A DNA stretch of 64,000 nucleotides from Symbiodinium natans (lineage: Eukaryota > Sar > Dinophyceae > Suessiales > Symbiodiniaceae). A program made the translations under genes and the position numbers. Location of the stretch: contig CAJNDS010000091.1 in assembly GCA_905221605.1 (NCBI GenBank), positions 756,738 through 820,737 of the forward strand. The letters run 5' to 3'. Shown here in pieces: positions 1 to 11,404 of this stretch. Below the pieces are notes generated by a model, which was not told the DNA's origin, searched no databases, and saw only the letters and a list, made by a program, of their open reading frames with translations. The number at the start of each line of letters is the position of its first letter. Position 1 is the stretch's first letter.

Positions 1-177
1 TATACATATACCCCCTGCAAGTAATTCCCTCATTCCCTATTAAGAAGCAGGGGGGTTTTGCGGATCTTGTGCAGGCTGTGGGGGTTTGGGGAGGGTCTGG
101 GCTTTGGGTTCTAGGGTTGAGAGTTGGGGGGGAGGGGGGAGGCGGCGGGGCGATGGCCAACCCTAAACCGTAGCCTC

Positions 178-344
178 ATCTGCTCAGCTTTCTGCAAGGG
201 GCTGCGGGAGGTAGATCTTCAGATGTCCAGCAGCACGGAAGAACTCCAGAAGCTGTTTCCGCCGCAACTCTGTGTGGCCACCACGCCGAAGGCCCACAAG
301 AATTACCTCGGAGAGCTTCCTAGTTCATGGTTGGGATGGTATTG
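178..344 (+). CDS. possible exon fragment, unknown protein
   Basis: A non-repetitive stretch reads as about 50 residues of ordinary composition (SSTEELQKLFPPQLCV...), ending at a TGA at 342-344. A consensus-like donor, GTGAGT, begins at 350 just after CAA, and pyrimidine-AG acceptors lie at 182-187 and 215-223. The last third also reads well in another frame (SFLVHGWDGIEQ into the donor), so the phase is unclear or shifted. The family is not recognised. It could be an exon in a repeat-filled intron, a gene relic or chance. Confidence 0.2.
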
Positions 345-2952
345 AACAAGTGAGTTTCTATTCCTTCTTGAGTTTAAGTACCCTCAAAGATGTAAAATCT
401 TACCCCACTATGACCAAGTTTAGGGGGTGTAGGGTTTAGGGGGGTGTAGCTTGACCATGCGAGGTAATGTAAAGTAGACTCCAAGCCTCTTTTTTCTAAG
501 CCCTGGAAGCCACCTGCTCAACTCTGGTCTCTATTGATGAAGTCCTGACACCTTAAATCCGATTCCTGAGCCCAAGCCCTAAACCGAACCCTCCTCCCCT
601 CCTCAGCCCTAAACCCCTAAACCCCTAAACCCCTAAACCCCTTAACCCCTAAACCCCTTAACCCCTAAACCCCTAAACCCCAAACTCTTGTCAGCTCCAG
701 CATATCCCTCTTTGCTCTCAAGGCCTAAGCACGCAAGCGCCACAATCTTAGGTTCAGGGACGTCTCTGCATCCTAAGCCTTGAAGCCTCGCTACAAAAGA
801 ATCCGGTTCCCCCTTCCTACTCTCCAATGTTGGTACGCAGACCCCTTGAAGCAGATCACTCAAAAACCCTCGTTTCCTAAATCCTAAACCCCCACATGAG
901 TGGCCCTTTAAACTCCACGGTCCTCTTGAAGGTCATGTGTGTCATGTTTCTGAGGGTGCCGCGTTCTACTGGGGACCCCAAAAAGGGGGACCATCAGCCA
1001 CTGAACGACCCAATATCCCCCAAACCCAAATACAGATGGCAATCCCAAGCTGGAAGTTGATCCTCAAACCCCCTAAACCCTACCAACCCTATAAAAACCT
1101 AAAAAAACCTGTCAAGCCTATAAAACCCTAAGCCCCAAACCCTAAACTGTTGGGCTTAGGGGGTTTAGGGAGACTTTGGGGGGGATACACCCTAAACCCT
1201 AAACCCTTAACCCCAAACCCTAAACCCTAAACCCTAAACGCCTTTTCAACAAGAATATGCTGCCAGGTGCCTTTAGGGGCACCTCACTCCGCAGGCCCAT
1301 GTTTAGGGTTTAGGGTTTAGGGTTTAGGGTTTCGGGTTTAGGGTGTAGGGATTTGGATTTAGGGTTTAGGGTTCAGGGTTTCGGGTTTAGGGTTTAGGTT
1401 TTGGGGTTGCGGGTTTCGGGTTTAGGGCTCAGGGCTTCGGGTGTAGGGTTTAGGGCTGAGGGCCAGCGAGGGATCAAGCCGGCCGGGTCTCCAGTTGCGT
1501 TGCAAAAAGTGCTTTGGGTTTTGGGTTTTGCTTTGTTTTCGTGTAGGGGGTTGCAGGGTTCAGAGGTCTTCTTTTGTTCCCCCTGAAGCCCCTTGGCCCT
1601 AGGGACCAAACATCTAGAAACCCCACCTTCAAACCCCACAGAACCCCACAAAACCCCACAAAACCCCACAGAACCCCACAGAACCCCATAAAACCCCATA
1701 AAAAACCATAAAACCCGCAAACCCTAAAGCCCTAAAACCCTAAAACCCTAAAACCTTAAAACCCTAAACCGCCAAAACCCGAGGCTTCGTTTGGAGGTTC
1801 GGACCCACCCAGCCCCTCCGAGCCGAAACAGCAGAGCACGGATTCGTGTTCATCAAATGGAGTTTCCGGGTATAGGGTTTAGCGAGTAGGGTTTAGGGTT
1901 TATGGTTTGGGGTTAACCCTAAATCCTAAACCCTATACCCTAAACCCTGAACCCCAAACCCTAAACCCTAAACCCTAAACCCTAAACCCTAACAACAGTA
2001 AGCCCTAAACCCTAAACCCTAAACCCCAAACCCTAAACCCTAAACCCTAAACCCTAAACCCCATAGGCTTAGGGGCTTCGAGCTCCCTCTGAGGAGCTTG
2101 ATGAACACCCGAAACTTCCAGGAGTGTAGTGCAACAGAAGCACTCGATCTTATCGGGGTTTCGGGCTGAGGGTTTAGGGTTTAGGGTTTGGGGTTTAGGG
2201 TTTCGGGTTTAGGGGTACATGAGGACCTGTCTGAAACTGTCCCAGAAGGACCGCCACAGTGCAACCTAAGTCCCGCGGAATCCCTCTCACCCTCCCCCAT
2301 TCAGGGTTTAGGGTTTAGGGTTTTGGGTCTAGGGTTTAAGGTTTAGGATTTAGGGTTTAGGGTTTAAGGTTATAGGGTTGAGGGTTTAGGGCCCCTCCCC
2401 CGCCCCTCTGCCCACCCCTGGGCATAGAGTTTAGGGGAGAAACGCTGCTGTTCAAAACCCCCATAAACCGGTCTTGGGGCTTCAGGGTTTTAAAGGCTTT
2501 AGGGTTTAGGGTTTAGGGCTTCAGGGTTGTTATGGCTTTAGGGTTTAGGGTTTAAGGGCGGCTTCAGGGTGCACGGTTTAGGGCTTTGCGGTTTCGCCGG
2601 GGATGTTTCGACTTTGGGGAGCCTTGGATCTTTCCCTCAACCGAATTTCTCTTGAAGCCCTTGACCTTAACCCCTAAACGCTAAGCTTCAATCCCTAAAG
2701 CTCTAAACCTGAAACCCAAAGTAAGGTGCAAGAAACCCCACAAAAAGCCTAAACCCTAAACCCTAAACCCTCAACCCTCAACCCTCAACCCTAAACCCTA
2801 AACCCTAAACCCTAAACCTAAACCCTAAACCTAAACCCTAAACCAAACCCCAAACCCAATGAAACCCAGAGCCCTCACCAACCACCATGGCTTCCCCGAG
2901 CATGTCAGTCCAAGCCAGCCTTCTCTAGATCGCTCTGCTAGCCTCGGAAGAG

Positions 2953-3030
2953 GTTTAGGGTTTAGGGTTTAGGGTTTAGGGTTTAGGGTTTAGGGTTTAG
3001 GGTTTAGGGTTTAGGGTTTAGGGTTTAGGG
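2953..3030 (+). repeat. TTTAGGG array, about 11 units
   Basis: Perfect tandem TTTAGGG units, degenerating to TGTAGGG units by 3060. Interstitial telomeric repeat. Confidence 0.95.
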
Positions 3031-3189
3031 TGTAGGGTTTAGGGTGTAGGGTGTTGGGTTTAGGAACTGTAGCAATGTGAGCAGCTTCTTTGCATGGCTG
3101 AGGTTCAACTCTACACCCTAAACCCTGAGCCCCTAACCTTCTCAAATCCGGCTTTGGGGTGAGGGTCGAGGGTCAACCCTCAGGATGCT

Positions 3190-3362
3190 TTGCCCAAACC
3201 CTAAGGCCTAAAGCCTAAGGCCTAAGGCCTAAGGCGTAAGCCCTCAGCCCTCAGCCCTCAGCCCTCGGCCCTCAGCCCTAAGCCCTTAGCCCTCGGCCCT
3301 AAGCCCTAAGCCCTAAGCCCTAAGTTCTAAGCCCTAAGCCCTAAGCCCTAAGCCCTAAGACC
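3190..3362 (-). repeat. degenerate telomere-type array (CCCTAAG, CCCTCAG, GGCCTAA)
   Basis: Three variant 7-mers occur in successive sub-blocks: CTAAGGC at about 3200-3235, CCCTCAG at 3240-3300 and CCCTAAG at 3300-3360. The grouping suggests local amplification of point-mutated units rather than random decay. Confidence 0.85.
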
Positions 3363-3370
3363 CCCAAACT

Positions 3371-4135
3371 GAGACATGCCCTCACAACATCCTACAGGGA
3401 TAAGGGATACGGCGGGCATTTCAGGTATCTTAAAGGGTACCTGGAGGATCTAGACTCGAGCCCCAAGACCAAATTTCCCCAGCCAACACACCATCCAAAT
3501 CCCGAACCGGCTGGTTGAATGAGGGGATTAGGCACCTGATGGAATCCCTCAAAGGGTATGTGTAATATATATATATATATATATATGTAGGAATACAATA
3601 TACCCTAAAACTTACATCCTGAACCTTAAGCCTTAAGCCTATGTGCGGGGAAATATAATGTACCTCATTCCCCCTCTGAGTAATCGAGGCTGAAGAGAAC
3701 AAGCTCTCAGGGGGCGAAGTCTCTCTGCGTTGGAGTCAATGCGCCACGGACTTCAACAAATGAAGCGGGATGTAGTTGGAGCCAGGGCTTTGGGCTTAGT
3801 AGGGTTTAGGGCTCAGGGGTTTTGAAGGAATAGAGTACTAAAGCTGCATGTTGCTGGTTTTCCAGAATCCCCCCCCCCCCCCTGATAGGGGGCTTTTATA
3901 CCCCCAATAATCGGATCCCTAAACCCTAAACCCTAGAACCTAAACCCTAGAACCTAAACCCTAAACCCTAAACCCTGAACCCTGAACCCTAAACCCTAAA
4001 CCCTAAACTTGTTTGGGCCCCTAAGGAGAAGGAATTCGGGAGCCAGGGCTTGCCAACACCTTCCCCTCTGAGATCCACAGCGGCCTCAAGACTTCGATGG
4101 GCCCAGCAGAGACCGCCGCCTTTAGACCCTAAAAC
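3371..4135. other. intergenic: AT microsatellite, poly-C, short telomeric arrays
   Basis: Contains an (AT)n tract at 3564-3586, a C homopolymer at 3870-3882 and CCCTAAA units at 3917-4010. No convincing coding frame; the minus-strand frames across 3392-3702 are low complexity. Confidence 0.7.
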
Positions 4136-4234
4136 TTGGGATGTTCCCCCTTCTGCGAAGAGTCCTTAATAGGGATTCTAATGGGGAGGACTATAATCCC
4201 TATTAAGGACTGCTAGTATAGGGGGACATCCCAA
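4136..4234. mobile_element. MITE family A, copy 1 (99 bp)
   Basis: Inverted-repeat element starting TTGGGATGTTCCCCC and ending GGGGGACATCCCAA. The arms continue through AGTCCTTAATAGGGATT and AATCCCTATTAAGGACT, so most of the element can fold into a hairpin. The 8-bp flanks (CCTAAAAC and CTTAAACC) match at 6 of 8 positions, an imperfect target duplication. Non-autonomous: no coding capacity. Confidence 0.9.
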
Positions 4235-6300
4235 CTTAAACCATGAAACCCTGCAACGAGACTCAGCCCTGAACTGTGTGAAGGGCCGTTGGGACACCCA
4301 GGGCCCCGCGCTTCAGAATCACTCCTTGCTTCGCCTCCTCCAGGGTATTTCCTGAACGGGAGGTTTAGGGAGGGTTTGGGGTTTGGGGTTTAGGGTTTTT
4401 GGGGTTGCGGGTTTAGGGTGTTGCCAGGGTTGGGCCCTTTAAACCCTCTGAAACAGATGCCTAAATGTGATCCTCCGATACCCAATCGAGAAAATATCAA
4501 ACATCTCAAGGGCCTACCAAGGAGTAACCATGGGATATTCTGGGTTGCGAGAACATGACGAAATGCGATAGCATAATATGGATACACAGTACGTGATGCA
4601 GGCTCCCTGTGACCCAGGATTCGGGAAAACCTAAACCCTAACTCTATATTTTAAGCCTATCCACACAACCCCCCCCCCCTGCCCAACCTCTGCCGACCTG
4701 TGACCAAAAACCGCAAAACCCGTAAGCCTTGGACCCTATATAACCCGTAAACCCCGAACTCGAAACTTTTCTGGGGTTGAGGGTTCGGGATTGCCGATAG
4801 CAAGGACCCTAGGGGACGTATGCAAGCTCCGGACTCTGTCAGTGTTTCTCTCGCTTCGTGGCAGGTCAGCGAACCCAAACGTCGAAAGCCCTCACCCTCA
4901 CCCTCCCCCCCCTCAAAAAAAAAAAACAAGCAGCACGCACACACACACACACAGTGACAACAAACGAGCTCATCCACCTTTCCCTAGTTGGTGGGACAGT
5001 TAATCGTGCTTTTTCAACCATAACTGTACTACAGTTCGCCATATTCAGAAAGTTCTTCTTCTTCTTCTTCCGCTTCAATATGTATATGTATATGTATATG
5101 TATATATATATATACATATATGTATATACATACATATATAGCTACATACGCAGATGTAACATAAACACAGTCGAAAACACAGCGACAGCAGGCCACACCG
5201 AAGCACCGAAGGCTAAGCCCCATTGTCAGAATCCCCCCAGGTCTCTGACCCCCCAAACCAGAACAACTACTGATGCTGAGATTTGTTTTGAACTGAGTCT
5301 AGGGTTTAGGGTCTAGGGTTTAGGATTTAGGGTTTAGTTCAGGGTCTATGGTGTAGGCCGCCAAGTGGCCCGCAGGAGCAGTCAAGAGGACGCACAGTGC
5401 TGCTGTGCCGATGGACTGTAAAGAATTCCTGGGCCCCGGGAAAGAAAGGGGGGCCCAAGGGTTTTAGAGGGCGGGTCCGAATCCCGAAACCCCAACACCG
5501 CCTAACGCCTAAATCCTGCTTCGGGCTAGGGCATGTCGGACAAGGGACGCATTACTAGAGCTTAAAGACCAGCAGTTGATCACCATGCCTGTTACCCAAA
5601 CAACCACTAAGGGCTTGCTTCCTTAGACTAGGCTCGCCTTGGGGCAGTTTGCATGATAGATATTTATAGGATGCCAGCAGTATGACATTGGCAGTGTGCT
5701 TTACAGCTCGCAATTCAAAGGAATTTCCTTTTTTGGTTCTTAGTAGGGAATGAGGGAATTAGGACCCTATATATATCTGTATATCTGTATATATCTCCTG
5801 TAAGGGAGCACACATAGCCATGATAGACATCGACTCAAACCGCAGGATGGCCCTTTCAGAATGCCTCTGAAGAATTTTCCACGGTTCTCTTAAGCCCAAG
5901 AAGGGGAGCAACCATAAAATACCCAAAGGGCCTACATGGTAACTTCTCCTTACTTGCCACCCCATGAACTTACTTGCCACCCCATGAAGGTCTAACTATG
6001 CCCTTCAGAAGTCGCCTCTTGATCTGCGCAGAGTTAGGGTTTAGGTTTCTAGGGCTTAGGGTGCGGGGGCGCTTGCGTCAGATGACTGGTTCCGGTGCTT
6101 CCAGTCGCCCAAGTATTCTGGGGTTCTCGGGGACCCTACTACGTTGTGGTTCTGAACTGGGGGGCCCTTCTTCTTATTCGTGGTACCAGCTACGTTGAAA
6201 CTCCTCGAAATACACGATCTATGCCCGGAACCCTAAAACATGAACGCCCGAAACTTGGAACAAGCCTCTGGGACTATAATGAGGGTGTAGGGTTGATGTG
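4235..6300. other. intergenic with microsatellites and sparse telomeric units
   Basis: Holds an (AC)n tract near 4938-4954, (CTT)n at 5053-5070, a TATATG-rich tract at 5079-5141, a TATATCTG tract at 5768-5798 and a 20-bp direct duplication (CTTACTTGCCACCCCATGAA) at about 5949-5988. A dispersed segment containing AAGGGCCTACC lies at 4441-4523. Open frames here cross microsatellites on both strands and are not supported as genes. Confidence 0.6.
4441..4523. repeat. dispersed repeat family F, copy 1
   Basis: Resembles 53658-53738: both have a GTGATCCTC or TGATCCTCG block, then ACCCAAT, then AAAATATC...CAAGGGCCTACC. A weaker relative ends at about 5935. Nature unknown. Confidence 0.5.
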
Positions 6301-6305
6301 TACTT

Positions 6306-6497
6306 CACCCGGAGGGAAAGTTTGTAACACCACATCATGAAAATGGCCAGAAAACCTAAAGCCTAAACCCACCCGGAGGGAAAGTTTGTAACACCACATC
6401 ATGAAAATGGCCAGAAAACCTAAAGCCTAAACCCACCCGGAGGGAAAGTTTGTAACACCACATCATGAAAATGGCCAGAAAACCTAAAGCCTGAACC
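6306..6497 (+). repeat. 64-bp tandem repeat, three copies
   Basis: The unit begins CACCCGGAGGGAAAG and ends with a CCTAAAGCCTAAAC-like stretch. Copies start at 6306, 6370 and 6434 and are nearly identical, so the expansion is recent. The end of the unit resembles a degenerate telomeric repeat. Confidence 0.95.
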
Positions 6498-6770
6498 CTA
6501 AACCCTAGACCCTAAACCCTAAAACTAGACCCTAAACGGCACTAAAGATTACACAGACTTGAAGCCGAAAACCTCATCCTTCTGGCCTGGGCCCTCACGG
6601 CCCCTGTATCTGTATAAATAATATCATATAATATGATATAACACAATATAATATTATATAATAAAACAAAAATATACATACATATATACATATACGCAAC
6701 CCCCCGCCCCCACATGTGTCCGGGTTTGTGCTTGAAATGTGTGCAAAAGCTGATGTAAGCCCTTTGTGTT
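6498..6770. other. AT-rich intergenic tract
   Basis: Short CCCTAAA units, then a strongly AT-rich stretch (about 6610-6695) built of ATAATAT and ATACAT motifs, then a C-rich run. No gene seen. Confidence 0.7.
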
Positions 6771-7189
6771 ACTCACATGGTGACAGTCTATCATCCACTG
6801 CACGGTGCTCCGCACGTGCGAGAAGGTTCATATGACCCATACCATATGTATGTGCATACTTGTCTGGTTGGTAGCGAGAGTAAGCTGACGTTGCATGTGC
6901 TACCTTGCGTGTTGTTGGTAAATGAAGCAGCAGAGTTTGTGCACATGAGTTGTTTTCCTTTGAGGCAGGTCCCAGAACTGGCAAATGCATGGCTCCCCTT
7001 CGAGTTGTGTCTCAAGACACGAACTTCTCCATGAAGCCGGACAGAGGTCACCGCATCCGACCCACAGGTCAGCATTCCGATGCCAGTACTCATACTGGGC
7101 CGACCTGACCTTTGCTCGGAGTAGGGAACTGCCCGCATTTGTATGCTGGTTCGCAAGGACACGCTCCGTGAGAAAACGCTACCAGCGGT
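6771..7189. other. unique sequence without recognised gene
   Basis: Non-repetitive, balanced composition, free of telomeric units. Open frames exist on both strands (about 85 residues plus, about 120 residues minus), but neither shows a recognisable domain or a convincing start, so no call is made. It adjoins the coding-like stretch at 7190-7715 and may be part of the same locus. Confidence 0.4.
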
Positions 7190-7715
7190 CTATGATGAGG
7201 CCTGACTGGCTTGTGGTGAAGTGCCGTTCTCCTCGGGGCGGTCATCAACAATGTCCTTGATGGCTAGTGCTACATTGCCCTCTTGGACAGTGGAAGCTGT
7301 GTCATCGTCCTTGAGGCCTAGCACGGACATCCTGCGGGATTCGTGCATGGGTTCCCTGGGAATACGCAGTAAGCGGTCCTGTGCAGCAGCATTCCCAGGA
7401 CCTGATGTGCCACTAGTCAGGCTTGATGCTCGCACTACGTTGTTCAAAAGTCATGGAAGCGCCACTTTTCTAGTGCCAACCGTGTCTCGCGGATTACGAT
7501 CATGCCATCCCGAGCTTGCTGGATGATGCTCGCCATGCTAGGCCGTGTAGTTGGGGCCTCTGGATTGAGTGGCACATCTGCCCCGCGTTGCGTTGGCTGA
7601 GCTCCTTGCGGCACCAGTCGGAGCACGCCCACATGCTGTGAGAGCTCCACCTGCCCTTTCACACGAAGAAACGCCATTCCGAGAGGATGTTCAGGAGACA
7701 GGCTTGTGCACCTAA
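7190..7715 (-). pseudogene. coding-like stretch with a frame change, unknown protein
   Basis: Two minus-strand frames meet at 7444-7447. The upstream frame (from about 7715 to a TGA at 7444) reads GMAFLRVKGQVELSQHVGVL and onward to EKWRFHDF. The downstream frame reads RASSLTSGTSGPGNAAAQD, then RMSVLGLKDDDTASTVQEGN, ending at a stop at 7190. Both have ordinary globular or acidic composition, and one base removed near the TTTT at 7447-7450 would link them. It could be a frameshifted relic or two exons. No family is recognised, and the upstream end runs into a foldback element. Confidence 0.3.
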
Positions 7716-7762
7716 TGCAGCGGCCTGACGCGCAAGAAATGCTGAACAAGCATGGTTTACAA

Positions 7763-7953
7763 GCAAAAGATGAAACCGACTCAAATCGATTCAAACGTAT
7801 TCAACTTGAATGCGCTTTTGGCTCCAAGCATTCAAGATCCAAGGTGTCCAGGAGAACTTGACCGGGAATCTTGTATCTTGAATCCAAAAATGTATTCAAG
7901 GTGAATACGTTTTGAATCGATTTGAGCCGGTTTCAGTTTGTTTCATCTTGTTC
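7763..7953. mobile_element. foldback element, about 190 bp
   Basis: A near-complete imperfect palindrome. The left arm contains AAGATGAAACCGACTCAAAT followed by CGATTCAAACG. The right arm is its reverse complement with a few changes and an insertion (reading inward GATGAAAC, GGCTCAAATCGATTC, AAAACGTATTCACC). The arms continue inward with TTGAATGCGCTTTTGG against TTGAATACATTTTTGG. No coding capacity and no clear target duplication. Confidence 0.75.
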
Positions 7954-7988
7954 CGGAGCGAAAGAGAGGGGGGGGGGGTGCCAAAAAC

Positions 7989-8102
7989 ATATGTATAAAT
8001 ATAAATATAAATATAAATATATATATATAGATAATTTTACAGACATACATACATATATATATATACACACCCAATATTTATATATATATATATATATGCA
8101 TA
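7989..8102. repeat. AT-rich microsatellite cluster
   Basis: (ATAAAT)n, (AT)n and (ATAC)n tracts in succession. Confidence 0.95.
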
Positions 8103-8130
8103 TGCTGTAGGTTTTAGGGTTTAGGGCGTG

Positions 8131-8409
8131 TGCAGCTTCAGGACAAAACAGACAGAATCCAACGGGAAGCATGAGCAACAAATCCAAGCCATTGTGTGTG
8201 TTTTTGAAGATAAGGTGGAGTTTCCAAAAACGGTAACGCGAATTTCGCAAATTCTTGGCGCCATGCTGGAGGACAAACGTGCACGTGATCGAGAGCTCAA
8301 GTACGTGCTTGTCACAATCGGGGGTTCCTTTGTGGCGCTCCCTTGTAAGACTGACTATGTCATTTTCGGAGTGTATACAGGAGTCCAACATCCGGAGAGT
8401 GATGCCTAA
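8131..8409 (+). CDS. possible coding fragment, charged helical segment
   Basis: Reads about 90 residues, including KHEQQIQAIVCVFEDKVEF and LGAMLEDKRARDRELKYVL, to a TAA at 8407. The charged heptad-like stretch suggests a helix. No good start codon and no recognised domain. The opposite strand is also open over most of the length, which weakens the case. It sits between a microsatellite and a family C element. Confidence 0.2.
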   Translation, partial: CSFRTKQTESNGKHEQQIQAIVCVFEDKVEFPKTVTRISQILGAMLEDKRARDRELKYVLVTIGGSFVALPCKTDYVIFGVYTGVQHPESDA

Positions 8410-8431
8410 CCGACATAGCCCTTAGCTGTTT

Positions 8432-8637
8432 GGGATCTTGGTAGTCCAGTGACCATGTGATGATAAGGGTACCCTTTTTCGGGTTGGTTGCGGGTTTACG
8501 GTTTAGGGTTTAGGGTTTAGGGTTTAGGGTTTAGGGTTTAGGGTTTAGGTTACTTGATAAGGGAACCCAGAACTTAAAAAAGGGTAAAGGGTAACACTGG
8601 GCTACCAGGGTAAAGGGTAACACTGGGCTACCAACAA
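8432..8637. mobile_element. MITE family C, copy 1, with internal TTTAGGG array
   Basis: The left end GATCTTGGTAGTCCAGTG and right end CACTGGGCTACCAAC are inverted repeats. A second inverted pair inside is AAGGGTACCCTTTTTCGGGTT and, to its right, TAAGGGAACCCAGAACTT followed by AAAAAAGGG. A TTTAGGG array (8502-8548) lies between the inner arms. The right end is tandemly doubled: GGGTAAAGGGTAACACTGGG plus CTACCA, twice at 8584-8633. Confidence 0.75.
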
Positions 8638-10870
8638 AACAAGCAAGGCCTCTAGGCGTAAAACGGCTTCCCCAACTGGTACTCTAGCATGGCAAGGAGA
8701 ACGTCTGTGTTCCGAACTCCTTTGCGCACACCCAAACCCTAAACCCAGAACCCCAAACCCTAAACCTTAAACCCTCAACCCTGAACCCCAAAACCCTAAA
8801 CCCCAAACCCAGTCATATTGCAGCGGCCCTGCACTAGGAGCATCAGAGGCCCTGAGTTTCTCCAAAAAACTTTTCCAAGCCGTCGGCAGATACACTCGAA
8901 AAAAAGGGTTTAGGGTTTAGGGTTTGGAGTTTAGGGTTTGGTGTTTTGGGGTTTAGGGTTTAGGGTCCACGCCGTAGAACCTGTAGGGCCTTAGCAGCGC
9001 TGGAGCAAGTGGCTGAGGCTTGTGCAGGAGCCGCTGGACCAAATCTACCTGCATTCTGGTGTCAAAATCTGTCGGGTTAAGGGCGTAGAACGTTACCCCG
9101 GAGGCCGAAACCCTATACCCTAAACCCTTACCTGAATAGGGCGTACTTGGGCCTTGTGAGGGAAGGGCATCAGGGTATCACTTGGGGAGGTGGGCTCCCT
9201 AACTCAGAGGGTTCGCGTGCGGCACGCTTGTGGAGCCACCTCCCCCCGAGAGAACCTATCCAGCTACACCAGATATTTTTCCAATAAGCGTACTGTGCAC
9301 AGACCTCATGGGCAACGCCGCAAAACTCAAAAGACCCAAAAGCCCCAAACGAAAACCTAAAAGCCCTGAGCACCCTAAACTCTCTAAACTCTCTAAACCC
9401 TAAACCCTAAACCCTACACCCTAAACCCTAAACATTAAACGCTAACCCCTAAACCCTGAACCCTAAACAAGCCCTTAGAAGCCCCTAAGCCCAGAGCCAT
9501 GCCTCGGTCGCCGCCTTCGGCGGAGCTTTGAGGAGAAGGGCCAACCTGAGATTGAATAGGGTTTAGGGTTTAGGGTTTGGGGTTTGGGGTTTAGGGTTCA
9601 GGGCTTACGTTTTGGGGTTTAGGGTTTAGGGTCTAGGGTTCAGGGTTTAGGGCTTCGGGTTTAGGGTTTAGGGGAAGGTGGAAGAGGATGGGGTTTAGGG
9701 TGTCTAGGGTTTAGAGAACTTGAAGCTGGGGGTGCTTAAGGTTTTGGACTTTCATATATTCATGTTTTGTTTGGAGGGCAATGGTTAGTTCCGTTTAAGG
9801 GCAGTATACTATAAGTCCCCTGTAGCTCCCCAAAATGATGATTTCTCAAAAATAAAGTCCCTACTGGGGGGTCCGTACTATGCGGCGGCGCCTCTTCTTT
9901 AGGGTACCCGAAAAGAACTGGCCATACAGTATTTCCCCGATCAAAAACCTAAACCCTAAACCTAAACCCCAAACCCCAAACCCCAAACCGCAAACCCTAA
10001 ACCCTAAACCCTAAACCCCAATCCCTAAACCCTAAACCCCAAACCCCAAACCCTAAACCCTAAACCCGGCAGCGAGAGCCTAACTGAGCTTGGGGCGCGA
10101 TGAGCTGATTCTCGCGCTTCCAGGTCTCTGGCGACTGCCTCCACGACTCTCGTGGTTAGGGTGTAGGGTTTAGGGTTCAGGGTTTAGGGCTTAGGGTTTA
10201 GGGTTTAGGGTTTAGGGTTTAGGGTTTAGGGTTTAGGGTTTAGGGTTTAGGGCTCAGGGCTTAGATCTTAGTAGGCACCCTAAAGTCCGGGCTCAAGCTT
10301 TAGGAATTCGGATGGGTTTAAGGTTTGAGGTCTGTAGGGTGTGTCCGATACCTCACTTTATAAGCCCTAAAGCCCGAAACTTGACTAAGCCCTATAAACC
10401 CTAAACACCAAACCCCAAACCCTGAACCCTAAACCCAAAACTCTAAACCCTCCCCCAACCCTAAACCCTAAACCCTAAACCCTAAACCCTGCAAACTCTA
10501 AACCCTGCAAACCCGACCTCTCCGGAATCGCAGACTTTGCCCTCTATTGGCCTCTGCCTTGGCCTCTCGGTCTGTAGGGCTTAGGGCTTAGGATTTAGGG
10601 CTTAGGGTTTAGGGTGCCTTGTTGGCCTCTTGGAAGCTGGAATCCTCCGCTTCTCAGGGCTCCTGTCGGAGCCTCTGACTCGGCAGCGAACGCCCTTGAT
10701 CTTGAGCTGGGCCGTTGCGTCCCTAAACCCTAAACCCTAAACCCTAAACCCTAAACCCTAAACCCTAAACCCTAAACCCTAAACCCTAAACCCTAAACCC
10801 TAAACCCGGCATCTCAAACCCCATCACGTCTCCAATGATCGTGAGCCATCGCTTCGGAACTTACAGGGTC
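8638..10870. repeat. telomere-type repeat mosaic, block 2
   Basis: Alternating CCCTAAA and TTTAGGG arrays with short unique islands. Clear arrays are at 9395-9470 (C), 9560-9680 (G), 9950-10068 (C, with CCCCAAA variants), 10194-10252 (G) and 10721-10806 (C, 12 perfect units). Islands at 9480-9556, 10070-10157 and 10500-10575 sit between a C array on the left and a G array on the right. No gene assigned. Confidence 0.85.
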
Positions 10871-11005
10871 CTTAAGGGAGGTTTGGGTTCATAGAGTGGC
10901 AGGTACCTAGACAACCTTAGGGAGCTTAGGGAGCCTTTGGGAGTAGTAGGGAGTATTCAGGAACTTTGGGTTACATACCCCGCTTGAGCCCCCACCTCCC
11001 TTAAG
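10871..11005. mobile_element. inverted-repeat element, 135 bp
   Basis: Perfect 12-bp terminal inverted repeat CTTAAGGGAGGT / ACCTCCCTTAAG. The arms extend with mismatches to TGGGTTCA and the corresponding inner right segment. Internally it has GGGAGCTTAGGGAGCCTTTGG. No clear target duplication. Single copy in this window. Confidence 0.65.
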
Positions 11006-11404
11006 AACCTAAACCCTAAACCCGGAACCCTAAACCCTGTAATGCATCGGCATCTAAGGGTCCAGGGGGCGGCTCCCTACTCTTGAGCCATCGCGACAGA
11101 GTCGATGGAGCTCTGGTGGCCTCCCTATGGCGACTGTCCTCGGGCGTTCAATAGGGTTTAGGGCTTAGGGTTTGGGATCTGATACAGTCAGCTTCAGGAA
11201 CTACAGGCGACCAAACTCCCAGCGAAAAACCAAAATCGAAGATGCGGGTGGGCTAGGCCAGGGTGCTGCACGAGTGCACACCACCACACGCGCTCTACGC
11301 GATGGCGCGCGCGCGGAGCCCACACCCTACCACCGCAAGTCTAAGGGTGCCGTATAGGGGTGGTGTACTTTTCGGATAGAAAAATTGCTGGAGATGTCTA
11401 GCAC
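11006..11404. other. intergenic downstream of the PPR locus
   Basis: CCCTAAA units at 11010-11040, TTTAGGG units at 11153-11172, then unique sequence containing a GCGC-rich stretch (11290-11320). Open frames of 60-70 residues occur but none is supported. Confidence 0.5.

Larger units (their letters stand above)
345..3370. repeat. telomere-type repeat mosaic, block 1
   Basis: About 3 kb of short CCCTAAA and TTTAGGG arrays that switch orientation many times, with unique islands of 50-200 bp. Sub-blocks include CCCCTAAA units at 598-676, C-rich arrays at 1186-1240, 1920-2063 and 2755-2850, G-rich arrays at 1298-1400 and 2160-2400, and a CCCCACAGAA-type derivative at 1625-1690. An inward junction, G-rich to C-rich, lies at about 1913-1920. 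No gene is supported. Confidence 0.85.

Noticed and set aside
167-188. CCGTAGCC...CTCAG resembling the dinoflagellate spliced leader
   Set aside because: Only the first eight bases match well, which is expected by chance in a window this size.
4858-5316. 152-residue plus frame and its minus counterparts
   Set aside because: They cross AC, CTT and TATATG microsatellites; low complexity on both strands.
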